Source: Crocodylus rhombifer (lineage: Eukaryota; Chordata; Crocodylia; Crocodylidae). From it: a stretch of DNA of 64,000 nucleotides. The stretch is taken from the NCBI GenBank assembly GCA_038503035.1, contig JAVSML010000045.1, positions 1,118,971 through 1,182,970 of the forward strand, in the 5' to 3' direction. Positions 9,506-21,904 of this stretch are shown piece after piece. The notes beneath the pieces are model-generated. The model was not told the DNA's origin. It saw only the letters and a program-made list of their open reading frames with translations, and did no database searches. A program made the translations under genes and the position numbers. The stretch's first letter is position 1, and each line of letters begins with the position of its first letter.

Positions 9506-11441
9506 AAGAGGCTTCCTGGATGGCAGCAATGGTGGGCCTTAGGAAGACCAGCCACAGGGTCTGTGGCCTTAATGGGATGTGACCTTCTGCCACCCAGAAT
9601 TTGGACAGACCATTAATGTATTAAGGAAGGCCCATTTTGTTATTTGAAAGCCAAACAAGACAAAATCATTGGTTGTTCCATATGCTTCTGTTACCAGGTA
9701 GGTTATGTGACCTGTTCTTATTTTACATTTTCTCTGACCATCTTAAAATAGGGGAATTTTGATTAGAAACAAAAGCATTTGGTACCAGTATAACCAGGAT
9801 ATATCCACTTTATTTTCCATTCTTGTAAATGCATCCTGGGATTCATGCCTCACTACCAGAGATAACTAAAAGCCCAGCAGACATTAATCTCAATTTACCA
9901 AGGGTTGTGGTAGATACTCTATCTTTTGAAGTACGTAAATCAGGATTGAATCTTTCTCTAAAAGATCAGCTTTGGATATCTCTCTAAATGAGGTAATCTA
10001 GGAAACTCAAAATCATTAGAGTTGATGTTAGAGGCTTTAAAATCCATCCGTTAAAATTAATTGCTTATAATATATTGAGCAATGAAATATGAAAAGGAGC
10101 CCTCTCTTGCTAAGGTGTCAGTACCAATCATAATCTTAGAGACAGAAAGGAACATTCAGTCACTCAATCTACTCTCCTGCATAACACGGACTATAATGTT
10201 GCATCCACATTTTTTCAATGCTTAATCATCTTCACCGTTAAAAGTTTGTGCCCCAGTCATGGTGGCAGAGTTGCTGAAGTTAATTTATCTTTTTGAAGTT
10301 GAATATAAGTGGTGTCATACTTTGTCTATGTAAATATAATATAGAAATATATTTTGGGTTTAAATTTGCCTTGGTTGCTCACAGCCTAGTGATCAATTTC
10401 CTTGGCTATTTGAGTTTTAATCTTTTAAATATATACTTGTCTGGGTAGTCAACAATGGCTAAGGGTAGGGGGTTAAAAATCTGACTTTAGTGTAGCTTTC
10501 ACTGAAATTGAAGGACAAAGCCAAATTTGAAGAAAATACTTGCACAGCTTTAACAAGGAATGTTTCCATTCAGAATGGTATATATTTTGCCAGTTAAGTG
10601 AAGGCTTAAAAACACACACTGGCAGGAGTTTTATACTCTAATCTTTGTGAGTAGCTGTGTGCGCCTGTAAGGATGCTGATGACCTTGGTGTGGCTTCCCG
10701 TGAGTTTGAGTCCATCCACATAGACCAGATTGTCAGGCTGGGCTTACAGAATAAAATACTGATATTTTGTCCCCTTTGACTTTCCAATAAGGAATCTGAA
10801 ACTTTCCTAATACTTTACCTCTCCCATGATTTTGAAAAAAATGAAATAAAAAGGGGAGACAGAGCAAGAAATGGCAATTAGACTGAAATATGAAACAATT
10901 TTAAAATAAGCGTTGCATTTACAGCTGAAGCTTGCTGGTTGGAAACTAAAAGAAGTTAGTCATTTTCCATTCATAAACTGAATTCTCTGTGAATATTTCT
11001 TTTTGTAATGAAGTTTTTTTATCCTAATGAAGTGCTACTTTCTGGAAAAAAATATACAGCCTCAGATGAATTAGTAACCTTACCAAATCAGCACTGCAGT
11101 GAGCACAGTGCTGTAGGTGGTATGGATACAGAGGGAAGCTTTGAGAGAGCCTTAGCTCCAGTGGACTTTATTATTCCTATGAGCTTTAGAACTAGTCAGT
11201 TCTGGGAACTAAACTACAGAGAGATTATAAAAAAAATATGGCTCTTATTTCACCAGCTCCTAAAGCTAGTTGTTATTTGGATGAATACAGAAATGTGGCA
11301 CATTTATTAGCACTTTAAAATCTGTACAGGTATGATTTCAATTTAAGTCCATTTTTTTTCAGATGAGAAAAGTCTGCATCTTATTCTCATAAGGCCGGTC
11401 TGAGGCAGACTCTGAACCTTAATATCTCCCCCCCCACCCCA

Positions 11442-11463
11442 TTTTTTTTTTTTTTTTTTTTTT
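11442..11463 (+). repeat. Poly-T run of 22 bases after a C-rich run
   Basis: A homopolymer of T follows a CCCCCCCCACCCC stretch. It could be an A-tail of an old minus-strand retrocopy, but no element body was recognised next to it. Confidence 0.7.
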
Positions 11464-11831
11464 GGTTCTGTTTCAGAGAAATTTAGTTCTAGTTCATCTG
11501 GCATGTATTTTGATATTTTTGTGGATTTGAAATATTCACTATTTCTCTGTCTCTTTTTTGCTTTTCTCTCTTTCTCTTTTTTCTTTTTTTAAAAGGTAGC
11601 AGAGAGAAGACGTAATTCAGTGGATTTGCTATAGAGGACTGGATTATAATGGGGACAACTATCTTAACTATCTCATGACTTTATGAATAGGACTTGGATT
11701 TGAATTCTGATCTTGGCTTCCACATTGTGTGCGTCAGTGCAAAGGATTTAAGTGTGGGTGTCCAAAGAGAGTCACCTAAATGCATAGCATATGTTGTAGA
11801 GCCACCCAGTAGCAGCAGCTCTGGTTTGTCA

Positions 11832-12745
11832 AGACATTTTCAACATGTTCATCAATGATTTGGGTTCAGGTATTAAAAGCAAACTAGCAAAGTTTGCTGA
11901 TGATAATGAACTATGGGGGAGTATGGTCATGCTCTGAAGGCAGGATGGCAATAAAAACCAACCTGTACAGGCTCATGAGGTGGGCAGACCTCAGCCTGAT
12001 GTAGTTTAATATGGAGAATTGTAAAGTGCTCCATCTTTGGAGAAATAATCCACAACACACGTATAGGCTTGGCAGTACTACACTTGTTAGCACCACAACT
12101 GAATAAGATCTGGGTGTCATGATAGACAAAATGAACAATGTGATGCTGTAGCTGGCAGAGCTAGTCAAATACTGGCATGGCTAAGGATGTCATCCTCCCT
12201 CTCTACTGGGCCTTGGTGAGACTGAAGCTGGATTTCCATATCCACTTCTGGGTGCTGGACTTCATGAAGGATATGGAGAAACTCAAGAGAGTCCACGGGA
12301 GGGCTACACGTATGATTAGAGGCCTAGAGACCAAGTCATAGGAGGAAAGGCTGAAAGATTTGGGACTGTTCAGCCTGAAGAAGAGGGGACTCAGAAGGGA
12401 CTTGGTGGGAGTACATAAGTATATGAAGGGTGTAGATCAGGACCTGGGGGAGCATCTGTTCACCAAGGCCCCCCAGGGTAGGACAAGAAATAACAGGCAC
12501 ATGCTAATTGAAGATTGCTTCAGGCTAAACATAAGGAAATATTTCTTTACAAGTTGAGTGCCAAGGGTTTGGAACAGGCTTCCTCCAGAGGTGGTACAGT
12601 CATCTACCCTGACAATCTTCAAAAAGCATCTTGACACCAATCATGCTGGGGTCATCTGATCCCAGCAGTCTTTCCTGCTGAAGTGCAGGGGGGCTGGACC
12701 CAACGATCTGTAAGGTCCCTTCCAGCTCCTAACAACTATGAACTA
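11832..12745 (+). mobile_element. CR1 LINE 3' fragment, old (copy B)
   Basis: The fragment starts in the RT palm (FNMFINDLGSG, then KFADDNELWG) and runs to the CR1 3' end, with the typical GGGGGGCTGGACCCAACGAT region and CCCTTCCAGCTCCTAACAACTATGAA tail. Several frameshifts and stops break ORF2. The only sizeable open piece, 12360-12557, encodes the C-terminal MGLFSLKKRGLRRDL block. It is more diverged from the other copies here than they are from one another, hence older. Confidence 0.88.
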
Positions 12746-12794
12746 ATGCAGGTCTTAAACTTTCTGCTAAGTTTCCTCATTTCTAAAATGTTAG

Positions 12795-13597
12795 TGTAAC
12801 TGAGCATGTCTGCATGAGACACCGTATTGCACAGAAGACAAATTTATTGTGCAGTAAAACATCACCATCTATACATTCACACCATTTACTGCACAGTAAA
12901 TTAGTCTACTGTACAGTTAGCTACAGTCTGTAAATACAGGCAGTAAACTATGCAGTAGATACTGAGCAGTAGCACGAGTATAGATGCTGACTGGCAGCAA
13001 ATTTTCTTGGTCAACCTGCAAACCAGGGTCCCAGTGGAGCCTGGAAACTCCCTCAGTAGTGGCACTGCTTGGCTTCTGGCTACCCCCAGGAGCTGGGAAC
13101 TGAACAGCTCTGGGGCAGGGTACCTCTCTGTTCCCCCGTCTCAGTGCTGCTCAGCTTCCAGCTCTCCACAGAAGCCAGGAGCTGAGCAGCACTGGGATGG
13201 GGGAGCTCTCTGCCTCCCTTCCTAGCCAGGGGCCAGCTGGGAGGTGTTGCAGTCCTGGAGCAGCTCTCAACCAGCCCCCAGTTAGGCAGGGAAATCCCCA
13301 AGCAGCCAGAGGCTGAGAGCTGTTCCACTCTTGGCCTGTTTCCAGATGCTTGAAGATTTCCGGCTGGGAGCTGCCTCAGAATTGGGACTACTCTTCTGGC
13401 CTTGTCTGCTTTGAGACGGGCCCTGTGCTCCCTGCCAGCCCCTGGACTAGCATCTATGCATGGAGCTGCTCCCACTGGGTTCAGATTTGCTCTCAACAGG
13501 GAGCATGTGTAGATGTGGTCCCAGGGAAGGTTTACTGCATAGTATTTTACTGCACGGTAAGCATTTATAACATTAATAGCACATGTCAATGCGCCTC
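12795..13597. mobile_element. Foldback (MITE-like) element with GC-rich core
   Basis: AT-rich arms rich in TTACTGCACAGTAAA-like words (12830-12990 and 13530-13580) are inverted relative to each other, with GCATGTCTGCATG at the left and a GCACATGTCAATGCG block at the right. The core, 13020-13500, is GC-rich and itself partly palindromic (repeated AGGAGCTG and CAGCTCC words). No transposase is encoded, so it would be non-autonomous. The exact ends and target duplication are not resolved. Confidence 0.5.
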
Positions 13598-14039
13598 CTG
13601 AGTCTCTAATTGCTAATCTACCAACCCAGCAATATTCAAGCCAATATTAAACATAAATCTGGATTTGCAATGACTGAATCTTTGTAAAAGAACACACTCT
13701 AGAACATTTTCTTATTTACTAGAAAATATTTGCCACAAAGAAATAAAACTTAAATTACACATGTCAAACATTTTAGATTAATTTTACCCTGATATGTTTG
13801 GGGGCAGTGCATTTTTTGCCTGTTTATAATCTCATTTAGGATTTAATTTCTTCTTAACTCCACTGCATTTTCAATCCTATCTGATGCCCACTTCTAATCT
13901 GCAAATGCAAAAGAATGAGTAAATTAAATAAAAGTTTCTGCAATATCATACTGATAGATGGTGTAAAGAACCCAGATGGAATAGAATAAATTAGGTTTGA
14001 AAAATTCTTTCAGTCTTGGGCCCCATCTACATGTTATAC

Positions 14040-14073
14040 TTAAGGCATGATTAACCAGTTAATCATGCCTTAA
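14040..14073. repeat. Perfect palindrome, 16-bp arms, 2-bp spacer
   Basis: TTAAGGCATGATTAAC is followed by CA and then by its exact reverse complement. A related ATTAACCAGTTAAT core recurs at about 35507-35522, so it belongs to a repeat family. Confidence 0.9.
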
Positions 14074-14728
14074 ATGATCACTGGGCACATGTTCAATTCA
14101 GTTAATGGTGTGATAAAAGGAGGAATAAACTACAAAGTTATTCCACAAAATATGTGGAATAACTCTGTAGCTGCTTCCTATCATCTCATTAATTGAATGT
14201 GTGGCCAGGGGCAGCTGTAGTATTCCAGCTGCAGGGGACCTTGGCTGAGAGATCATAGTAGCTGCAGTCGCCCAGCCGTAGGAGTGCATAGGGACCCCTT
14301 TGGCTGGGATCCCCATCAGCTGGCTTGGGCCCTTCAGCTGGGGGAGCTTGTTTCTTGACAGAGCATGGGGAGCCTGAGATCTGGCTCCCCTTGTACCTAC
14401 AATAAGGCACAATGGGATTTAATGTGTAATCCACACAATTGCACTTTCTGCCATGCCATACATGCATAGCAGGAGATGAAATTGTGTGAATTGCACATGA
14501 AATCCCATCACACCTTGTGGCAGTCCACCTTGGAGTGCCTACCACTTTAAGGGCTGGAGACAGGCAGCCGGCAGGTGCCTGGTTAACGTGGCCATTTTCA
14601 AACAAAAGCAAGCCAGGCAGAGGCAGCAGTTGGCTGCTTACAGCAGAGGCAGTGACATCAGCTGCCTAAGCAACTGCTCCTGGAAGTACTTGGAGGTAAA
14701 GGCAGGAGCTATGGGGGTTGGCTGGAGG

Positions 14729-14750
14729 GTCCTGGTCCTGGTCCTGGTCC
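14729..14750 (+). repeat. CCTGGT hexamer microsatellite
   Basis: Three to four units of CCTGGT or GGTCCT run in tandem inside the GC-rich core of the foldback element. Confidence 0.85.
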
Positions 14751-15997
14751 TGACCTGAAACTGCACCCTGGCAGGGAAGGGTGGCCTGGTGGCACTCCTT
14801 GTGGTGAGGGAGTCCCCAAGAAATGCCAGGCCAGTTACCTCCCCAATGAAAGGGGAATAGGGGCACCTTAACCCAAGCCCCCACCATCTGGTGGGTTGTG
14901 TGGAGAGTAGGGGGGAAGTGGGACCAGGCACTCCCATTCATAGGCACCTGAGCCCTGAAAGGACAAAGGATCCTGGAGATCCTGGAAAAGGGTAGTGGTG
15001 TTGTGAAGAGTGACTGTGTGGGCTCCTGTAGAATAGGGTGCAGCAGGGCACCTGAAGGACTATATGATTTGGGGTGCAGAATAGGGCTGCCGAGGGCAGC
15101 TTGAAGGACTGCACCAGGTTGATATCAAGTAAGGCTGCAAGGGCAGCTTGAAGGGCAAGACATGGGCTAGCCTCAAAAATGTGAGAGCACGAGAGCAGTT
15201 GCCTGGTGAGGGGCTGAGGTAAAAGCCATCCCAGTGTAGGCACAAGGTTACACTGTGAAGAGTAGGTGAACTTGCAGGATCCAAAGTTGCTGCATGGTAT
15301 TGCTGGGCAGAGAGTAGTGAGGCCCGAAGGCCCTTAGGGGTCACTCAAGGGTAGCATGGGTGGTGGAGTGTGGCCTAGGCAGTATGTCAGAACCCCCTGT
15401 GAGAACGGGGCAGTATGAGTGGCCTCAGCTGAGAGGGGGGCAGTATGAGTGAGTATGGGAGAAAAAAGCCAACAATGGACTGAATTTACTTTGGCCTCAA
15501 TCTGGGGACCAAATATAGTCAGGATGCCATCTGTGAGGCATGGGCCACAGCATAGGGAGGGTTTGGAGCCATGGATTGTGTCCCTGTGCCCTGGCATTGG
15601 GCAGGGAATAAGCAGCCTCCCAGTTATTATATTTTAAAAATTCAAGTTGTGGTAGGGGAGCTAGGGCAGACTGCCCTATGTAGGTGGGTAGGCCAACTTG
15701 TGATCTGGCCTCAAGTTTGCCCCTGTCACACAACTTTACCTGCACATGTAGAGGAGGCCTTGGAAACCAGTGGTGTGTGTACTACACAAAATAAAATTTC
15801 TAAAGTATGATTTCTATCACATTATCATATGTCAATTGTATCTTTTGTTCCTTATAAAACAAGAACATGAAGAAACTACATGGACACAGTTGGGCCCCAG
15901 ATAACTTTTTAAATAACTATATTGTTCTAACTCATTGCTGGTCACTTAGTTCCACTGCTGGGCTCACTACTCATAACTAGTCCAGACTATATACTGG

Positions 15998-16365
15998 GTG
16001 CATCTACATGTGTGCATTTACTACACAGTAACCAAAATTACAGCAGAGTATGAGAATGTGGCTACATGTGCAAGCCTATACTGTGTGGTAAATAAGGTGA
16101 CTTATACTGACTTGAGTGTAAATTTGATACCTGCATCATACCTGTATCAAATTTACACCCAGTTAGTTACTGCACAGCAATGCACGTGTAGACATCTTAC
16201 TGTGGAATAACACTGTGTGTGTGGACAGACTTGGGACTTAAATTAGTCCAGAGTCAGTCCACACACAGCATTAATGCACTGTAATGCCTATACGTGTAGA
16301 CACTCACCTATTTCTGCTTACTGCACAGTAAATTTAAGCTGGTGTAAATGTACATGTAGCTCGTC
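15998..16365. mobile_element. Small foldback MITE abutting a CR1
   Basis: The left end, GCATCTACATGTGTGCATTTACTACACAG, and the right part, CTTACTGCACAGTAAATTT...ACATGTAGC, are inverted. An inner inverted pair (AATTTGATACCTG and CAGGTATGATGC-like words, about 16120-16155) forms a hairpin. It shares end words with the elements at 12795, 14028 and 46797. The young CR1 at 16383 begins just after its right end. Confidence 0.5.
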
Positions 16366-16382
16366 CTCCTGCTCAGTGCAAA

Positions 16383-17957
16383 GAAATATGACCTCCGTCA
16401 ATGCTGACCTCGTGAAGGAACACCTTGAGAAGCTGGATACCTTCAAGTCAGCTGGCCCTGACAATCTGCACCCCAGGGTACTCAAGGAGCTGGCGAGCGT
16501 CATAGCCCAGCCCCTGGCACAGATCTTTGAAAACTCCTGGTGCTCTGGTGTAGTGCCCGAAGACTGGAAGAAGGCCAATGTGGTGCCGATCTTCAAGAAA
16601 GGGAGGAGAGTGGATCTGGCTAACTACAGGCCCATTAGCCTGACTTCTATCCTGGGGAAGATCTTAGAAAAGTTTATTAAGGAGGCCATCCTTCAGGGAC
16701 TGGCCCAGGCTAACATTCTAAGGGATAGCCAGCATGGGTTTGTTGCGGGTAGGTCTTGTTTGACCAATCTCATTTCCTTCTATGACCAGGTGACCTATCA
16801 CCTGGACAAGGGAGAAGAGATTGAAGTCATATATCTTGACTTCAAAAAAGCTTTTGATCTGGTATCCCATGATCACCTCTTAGCCAAACTGGCCAGTTGT
16901 GGCCTTGGCTCCACCACGATCCGCTGGCTGGGAAATTGGCTCTGTGGTCGGACCCAGAGGGTTGTGATTGATGGCAGTCACTCATCATGGTGCCCTGTGA
17001 CCAGTGGGGTCCCTCAAGGCTCTGTCCTGGGACCCATACTGTTCAACATCTTCATTAACGATGTGGACATTGGAGTCAGGAGTGCACTGGCCAAGTTCGC
17101 TGATGACACCAAACTTTGGGGCAAAGCATCCACGCCAGAAGATAGGCGGGTGATCCAGGCTGACCTGGACAAGCTCAGCAAATGGGCAGACAAGAACCTC
17201 ATGGTGTTTAACACCGATAAATGCAAGGTTCTCCACCTTGGGAGGAAAAACCTGCAGCACCCTTATAGGCTCGGCAGTGCTACGTTGGATAGCACTACAG
17301 AAGAAAGAGACTTGGGGGTCATCATTGACCACAAGATGAACATGAGCCTCCAATGTGATGCTGCGACCAAAATGCTGGCGTGCATCCATAGATGCTTCTC
17401 GAGCAAATCCCAGGATTTCATTCTCCCCTTGTACTCGGCCTTGGTGAGGCCGCAGCTGGAGTACTGGGCTCCACAATTCAAAAAGGATGTGGAGAAGCTT
17501 GAGAGAGTCCAGAGGAGAGCCACGCGCATGATCAGAGGTCAGGAAAACAGATCTTACGATGACAGGCTGAGAGCCATGGGACTCTTTAGCCTGGAAAAGC
17601 GCGGGCTCAGGGGTGATCTGATGGCCACCTATAAGTTTATCGGGGTGACCACCAGGATCTGGGGGAACGTCTGTTCACCAGAGCGCCCCAAGGGATGACG
17701 AGGTCGAACGGTCACAAATTCCTGCAAGACCGTTTCAGGCTGGACTTAAGGAAGAATTTCTTTACTGTTCGAGCCCCCAAGGTCTGGAACAGTCTGCCAG
17801 CGGAGGTGGTTCAAGCACCTACTTTGAACACCTTCAAGAGTAAATTGGATGCTTATCTTGCTGGGATCCTATGACCCCAGCTGATTTCCTGCCCTTTGGG
17901 CAGGGGGCTGGACTCGATGATCTCCCGAGGTCCCTTCCAGCCCTAATGTCTATGAAA
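16383..17957 (+). mobile_element. CR1 LINE, 5'-truncated, young (copy C)
   Basis: This copy holds most of the ORF2 reverse transcriptase and the complete 3' end. It begins before the RT domain ([20 protein letters not shown]) and ends with the CR1 3' UTR (AGGGGGCTGGACTCGATGAT) and a TATGAAAT tail at about 17948-17957. Base identity to copies A (5985) and F (41650) is visibly high. Confidence 0.93.
16389..17875 (+). pseudogene. CR1 ORF2 reverse transcriptase, partial, one frameshift
   Basis: One frame runs open to 17698 (its first about 40 codons, from 16274, are flanking DNA). RT motif A is YLDFKKAFD with the aspartate at 16838-16840, motif B is [14 protein letters not shown], and motif C is FADD with aspartates at 17102-17107, so all catalytic residues are present. 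The C-terminal CR1 domain follows. At about 17641 one base is missing compared with copy A, shifting the frame and ending it after SPERPKG. The remaining codons (RSNGHKFLQDRFRL to AGIL) continue in another frame to about 17874. The endonuclease half is absent by 5' truncation, so it cannot retrotranspose alone. Confidence 0.9.
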
Positions 17958-17959
17958 TA

Positions 17960-20935
17960 CCCACTGTGTTCTTTAATAATGAATGTGTTTCAAACAACAA
18001 AACTGGGCATTGGGACATACTTCCTCTGCAGACTTTTTCTTAGCTCTTTTTACTACTCTTTCTTGGCCTTCTTTCATCATATGTTAGAGTTCAGTATCTT
18101 TACTGGCATAGATACAAAGATAGGAAAGTCTTTACAGCACCCCTAACATATAAGAGTTTATCTGTTCTAGAACAAAGAATTTTTCATACGGACAGTTCCT
18201 TAGAATGGTGAGTCTACAGAGCTAATTTAATTCAAAATTCTAGATATCTTCAAAGCTTCTGTCATAAAGATTTATTTGTTTTTACTCTAGGGGATTAGTC
18301 ATACCTGCCTCATATCTGGCTTTTTGCCTGACTACAAGGCTTTGGGACTTTTCTGAAGGGTTGCCTGCAGAAACTCACTCCTTCTGGCTGGATGTCAGCT
18401 CCAGACACTGCAACCATGAAGTGATGTTGAAATAAGTGTAGGAGGAAGAGATATGGCTCCTGTCCAAGCTGGTTGCACTGAAGACAATTCATGAATTCCT
18501 GACTCCTTAGCTCCCCCTGGATTGTCTGCATCTCACTTGCAGTAAAAAGCATATTTGTATACTTAAAATAAGAAGAATGTTTACTTCATCAGTTTTCCTT
18601 CCCAAGGAGCAGAGAGAAATCAATGCATAGTCTAATGTGGCCCCTTAAGAGAAACATTTAGGCTCTATAGACCTGCTGAGCGATGTTGTGAGGTGCTGTT
18701 TAGCATCAGCTCTCCACAGGGAAAACACAGCATTGGACTCTGGGTATGGTACTAGATGTTTGAGGGTGGAGATTTCCCATGTTACATTTTATTGCCAACA
18801 CTGATAAAACAAAGGCTCACTAGCCATCATCACTCATTCATTTTAAATGGTTGTATTGGAGGTTTTTTCAATCTTGTTCTAACATGCACCATTTGGTATG
18901 GGCAGGTGTGAGGGTTTGGCCATCTTCTCTTTAATTATCATTGCTAATGGATGAAATATCATAAACTGCCACCACCCTCCCACTTTGAATGACTGTTTTG
19001 CAGTTATAGTCTACATTTATGTGTTTAATCATCATGTCCCAGCTTGTACTCAGACTCAGATACTCATTTATTTCCCCCCGCCCCTCCCAGCTTTTCTTCA
19101 AGGCCTTATCCTACAAGAGACTGAGCACCTCCTGTATGATGTGCTGATCCAACTTGACTCCTATTAAACTCAGTGTAGATTCAGCTTGTTGATATCTGCA
19201 CCTTCATAGACATTTTTTTTTTTTTTAACCGACGTTCCAATTCCTGGCCTTGGGCACTGCTTTTTTCTCAGACTTGCCTAATGGGCCATAATAATCTGAA
19301 ATGCTGCCTGTATTAAATTTTTAGTATTAATGGAGGAGTCCCTTTTTCTCAGCACTTAGAAGATTGAGACTAGATTATAGCTAAAACCTTGCTTTCTGTA
19401 TTCATTGTTATTGTTGTATACTGCATTATGAACAAATAGCTGTGACAAATCAGAATATAAATGAGGGATACAGTTACTGCTGAATTTTTTGATCTGCGTT
19501 TAAAATTGTATTCCAGTTTTCATAGTTGAACCAGCATTTCAACATGAGCATTTTCAACATGTTCCTCTAAAAAAGTTAATAATAAAAAGCCACTTAGTTG
19601 TACAGAACAGAGGTCAAATTGGGCGCACACAGCCATTTGCCACACCTAGTCTACATTCATGTGGCCTATAAATCTTTTCACCAGTGCCAGGAGCCACACA
19701 GGGAACCTAGTATAAATAATTCAGGTGGGAGCAAGGGGCAGGTGGGAACAGGGGGTGCTAGTAGGTCTGTGGGTTGTTTAGTGAGTTTGGGGGGATTTCA
19801 TAGGATTGGGGGGGAGGGGAGCTGGCAGATCTGTGGGAGAGGTTGATGGGTCCAGAGGTGGGATTGGCCATTGGGGGGGGGGGCTAAAAATAGCCTAGCC
19901 TGGGTTGGAGAATAGGAAGAGCACAGCCCCAGGGCTTCAGTGAATGAGTGGGTTTTCTCAGACCTGGGGCTACACTCCAAATACTTACAGGTATTTGATA
20001 GAGCAGGTTAACTTATTCCATATGTAAATTAGTTCATCTCCTCATTAGATAACTTATATTAGGCCCACCATTTTATTGTCCAGTTTAGACCCTCAGAACT
20101 CCTTCACAGATGGATCTAATTAGGGTTAAGGTGATCTAAATGCCAGTATGAATGTAATAGCTGTACATACCCATTGTGTTTAACACAGTTGGTATATCTG
20201 CTCAGGCATCTCTTGACATCAGTCCCTATGTTTAGTGCATGAAAAAATATTCTAATATCATTCAAATGTAGTGTAGGGAATAACCCATCATGAGGTGTTT
20301 GGAATTAGATCAGGAAAGAAATTAACCTGATTCCCACCCAAAACTCTTATGTGAGTTAGATTCACTGTTATCAATGAGATTACTCAAAATAATAATATGC
20401 AATAAATGCAATACTATGATCACTGTATTTGTTGTGTGCAGGTACCCAGCTGCTGTGTTCTTTTTTAGAAATGTTTGCATTCAAATGGTTAATGAAGAGA
20501 TCTATTTTCTGTAATTGGCAACCTTTTAACTTGGAGCTTTCTGAATGAATGGCTAGAATTGTTAGAATTTATTGCAGTATGACTCCTCTTTTTGTTTGAT
20601 CCCTCAGTCACTAGTCACCTACATAATTCTTTTTGTCTGTGAATGATCACACCAGTTTCAATATAAGTACTTGAGAGAGAAGGAATCGACCTGTGTTTTA
20701 ATAGTACATCGCTGAGTATAGATGCACTGAAATAAAATGGAAGAGAAGATTTTCTTCTATTACATTTCAGAACTTTAAATTTATTGAAATGTAGCTTATC
20801 TGTGCTTAGCCATTAATGAACATTTATTGACCTAGTGATCTTTATATATATATGTCTAAAAATATATTAAGGATGTATCCTCCACAATAGACTGCCAATA
20901 GTAATGACAAGAGTTTGAAATAAATTATTATTACA
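17960..20935. other. AT-rich region with no recognised gene
   Basis: No open frame shows a known domain. A T-run (about 19210-19226) and a G-rich patch at 19728-19890 are the only clear local features. Confidence 0.6.
19728..19890 (+). repeat. G-rich patch with many G runs
   Basis: At least six runs of four or more G occur within about 160 bp, including runs of about 7 and 12. Such a strand could form G-quadruplexes. It may instead be low-complexity expansion inside an unrecognised repeat. Confidence 0.6.
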
Positions 20936-20939
20936 CTAA

Positions 20940-21900
20940 CAAAGTGCCCATCAAGACTAATGGGTGGGCAGCAGGGATGGAGTGTCACCACCCACTGCCC
21001 TGTGCTGCCACCACTCCGTGTTCGGCCATGCGCAACCTGCCCCTGCACTGTGTGTCTGGCCCCGTGCACCCCCCCACACTTGAACACACCTACCCAGCCA
21101 CATGTCACACCCATTACACACTCAGTCAGCCACATGCACATACCCAGCCACACCCACATTCTACCCCTACACCCAGCCCCATGCCACACACTTGTGCCTC
21201 GCTGCCCAGCACAGCCCTTCCAGTGGTGGGACTCATGTGGCANNNNNNNNNNCCAGGGGTCTCATCCAGGTTGGGTCGTGGGGTCATCAGAGCCCAGCAG
21301 CTCATGCAGGGACATGGTGCTAGGGAGCCAAGGGGGCAGTGCAGCCCCCCCCCCCCCGCTCCCCTATGGTGCACACAGTGACCCATCCCTGGCCCTGGAG
21401 GATCTGCTGGGCTCCCATGGCCCTACAGCCTGGCCTGGCCTGAGTGTAGCCCACCCCCCAGTGGGATTAGCCCAGCACAGTCTCAGCCCCAATCCTACCC
21501 CCAGCAATTTCAGTGGCAGTGAGCCATGACCCCCTCCGCTTCCCAACCATACCTTCCTGACCCCTGCGCCTAGTACACCCCACAGCCACAGCTGACAGTT
21601 GCTCCCCATGGGGGGGGGGAGCTGCAGAGTGCCACATGGGGAGCAGGTGTGGGGGCATACCTTGCCCCATGTGCATGTGCTGCAGCCAGCAGGTGCTGCC
21701 CACAGCCCCACACCTGCTCCCTGCACAGCATCCTGCCAAGTCCTGCCACGTGTCATGCCCCCACATGGCAATGTGCCATACCCTGCTGCCTCCCCTCCTC
21801 CCCACACAGCAGAGTGCACCCTGGTCCCTAGTGCTTGTGTCTCCACCTCGCTTATATGTCTGTCTGTCAATAAGGCTCTGGGTGGTGCATGTGCAGTTGG
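20940..21900. repeat. C-rich low-complexity region
   Basis: The plus strand is dominated by C, with degenerate CCCAGCCACA-like words near 21090-21200 and a C14 run near 21345. Several long open frames on both strands are explained by the base composition. Words such as GGTGCTAGGGAGCCAAGGG resemble the GC-rich foldback at 54.1-54.3 kb, so it may be a related repeat. Confidence 0.5.
21243..21252. other. Assembly gap (10 N)
   Basis: Ten unresolved bases in the C-rich region. The real gap length is unknown. Confidence 1.
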
Positions 21901-21904
21901 CTCA

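Larger units (their letters stand above)
8180..11825. other. AT-rich region with no recognised gene
   Basis: Six-frame reading shows only short, unrecognised open stretches. The longest, 11008-11310 on the plus strand (100 codons), has no motif I know and sits in AT-rich DNA. The only structured items are a degenerate minisatellite near 9327-9505 and a poly-T run at 11442-11463. Confidence 0.6.
14028..15758. mobile_element. Foldback (MITE-like) element with long GC-rich core
   Basis: The left end, CCATCTACATGT, is mirrored by ACATGTAGAGG near 15746-15756. Near the left end is a perfect palindrome (14040-14073), then an inverted pair at about 14082-14145 and 14150-14206. The core from about 14210 to 15740 is GC-rich, with long accidental open frames and a CCTGGT microsatellite at 14729-14750. 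The plan resembles those at 12795 and 23383. Several frames of 80-140 codons cross it but have no recognisable domain. Confidence 0.45.

Noticed and set aside
16274..16388. N-terminal extension of the CR1 copy C frame
   Set aside because: These codons lie in the adjacent MITE, not in CR1, and are open by chance.
20944..21870. Several frames of 70-190 codons on both strands
   Set aside because: They cross an assembly gap and C-rich low-complexity DNA and show no domain.
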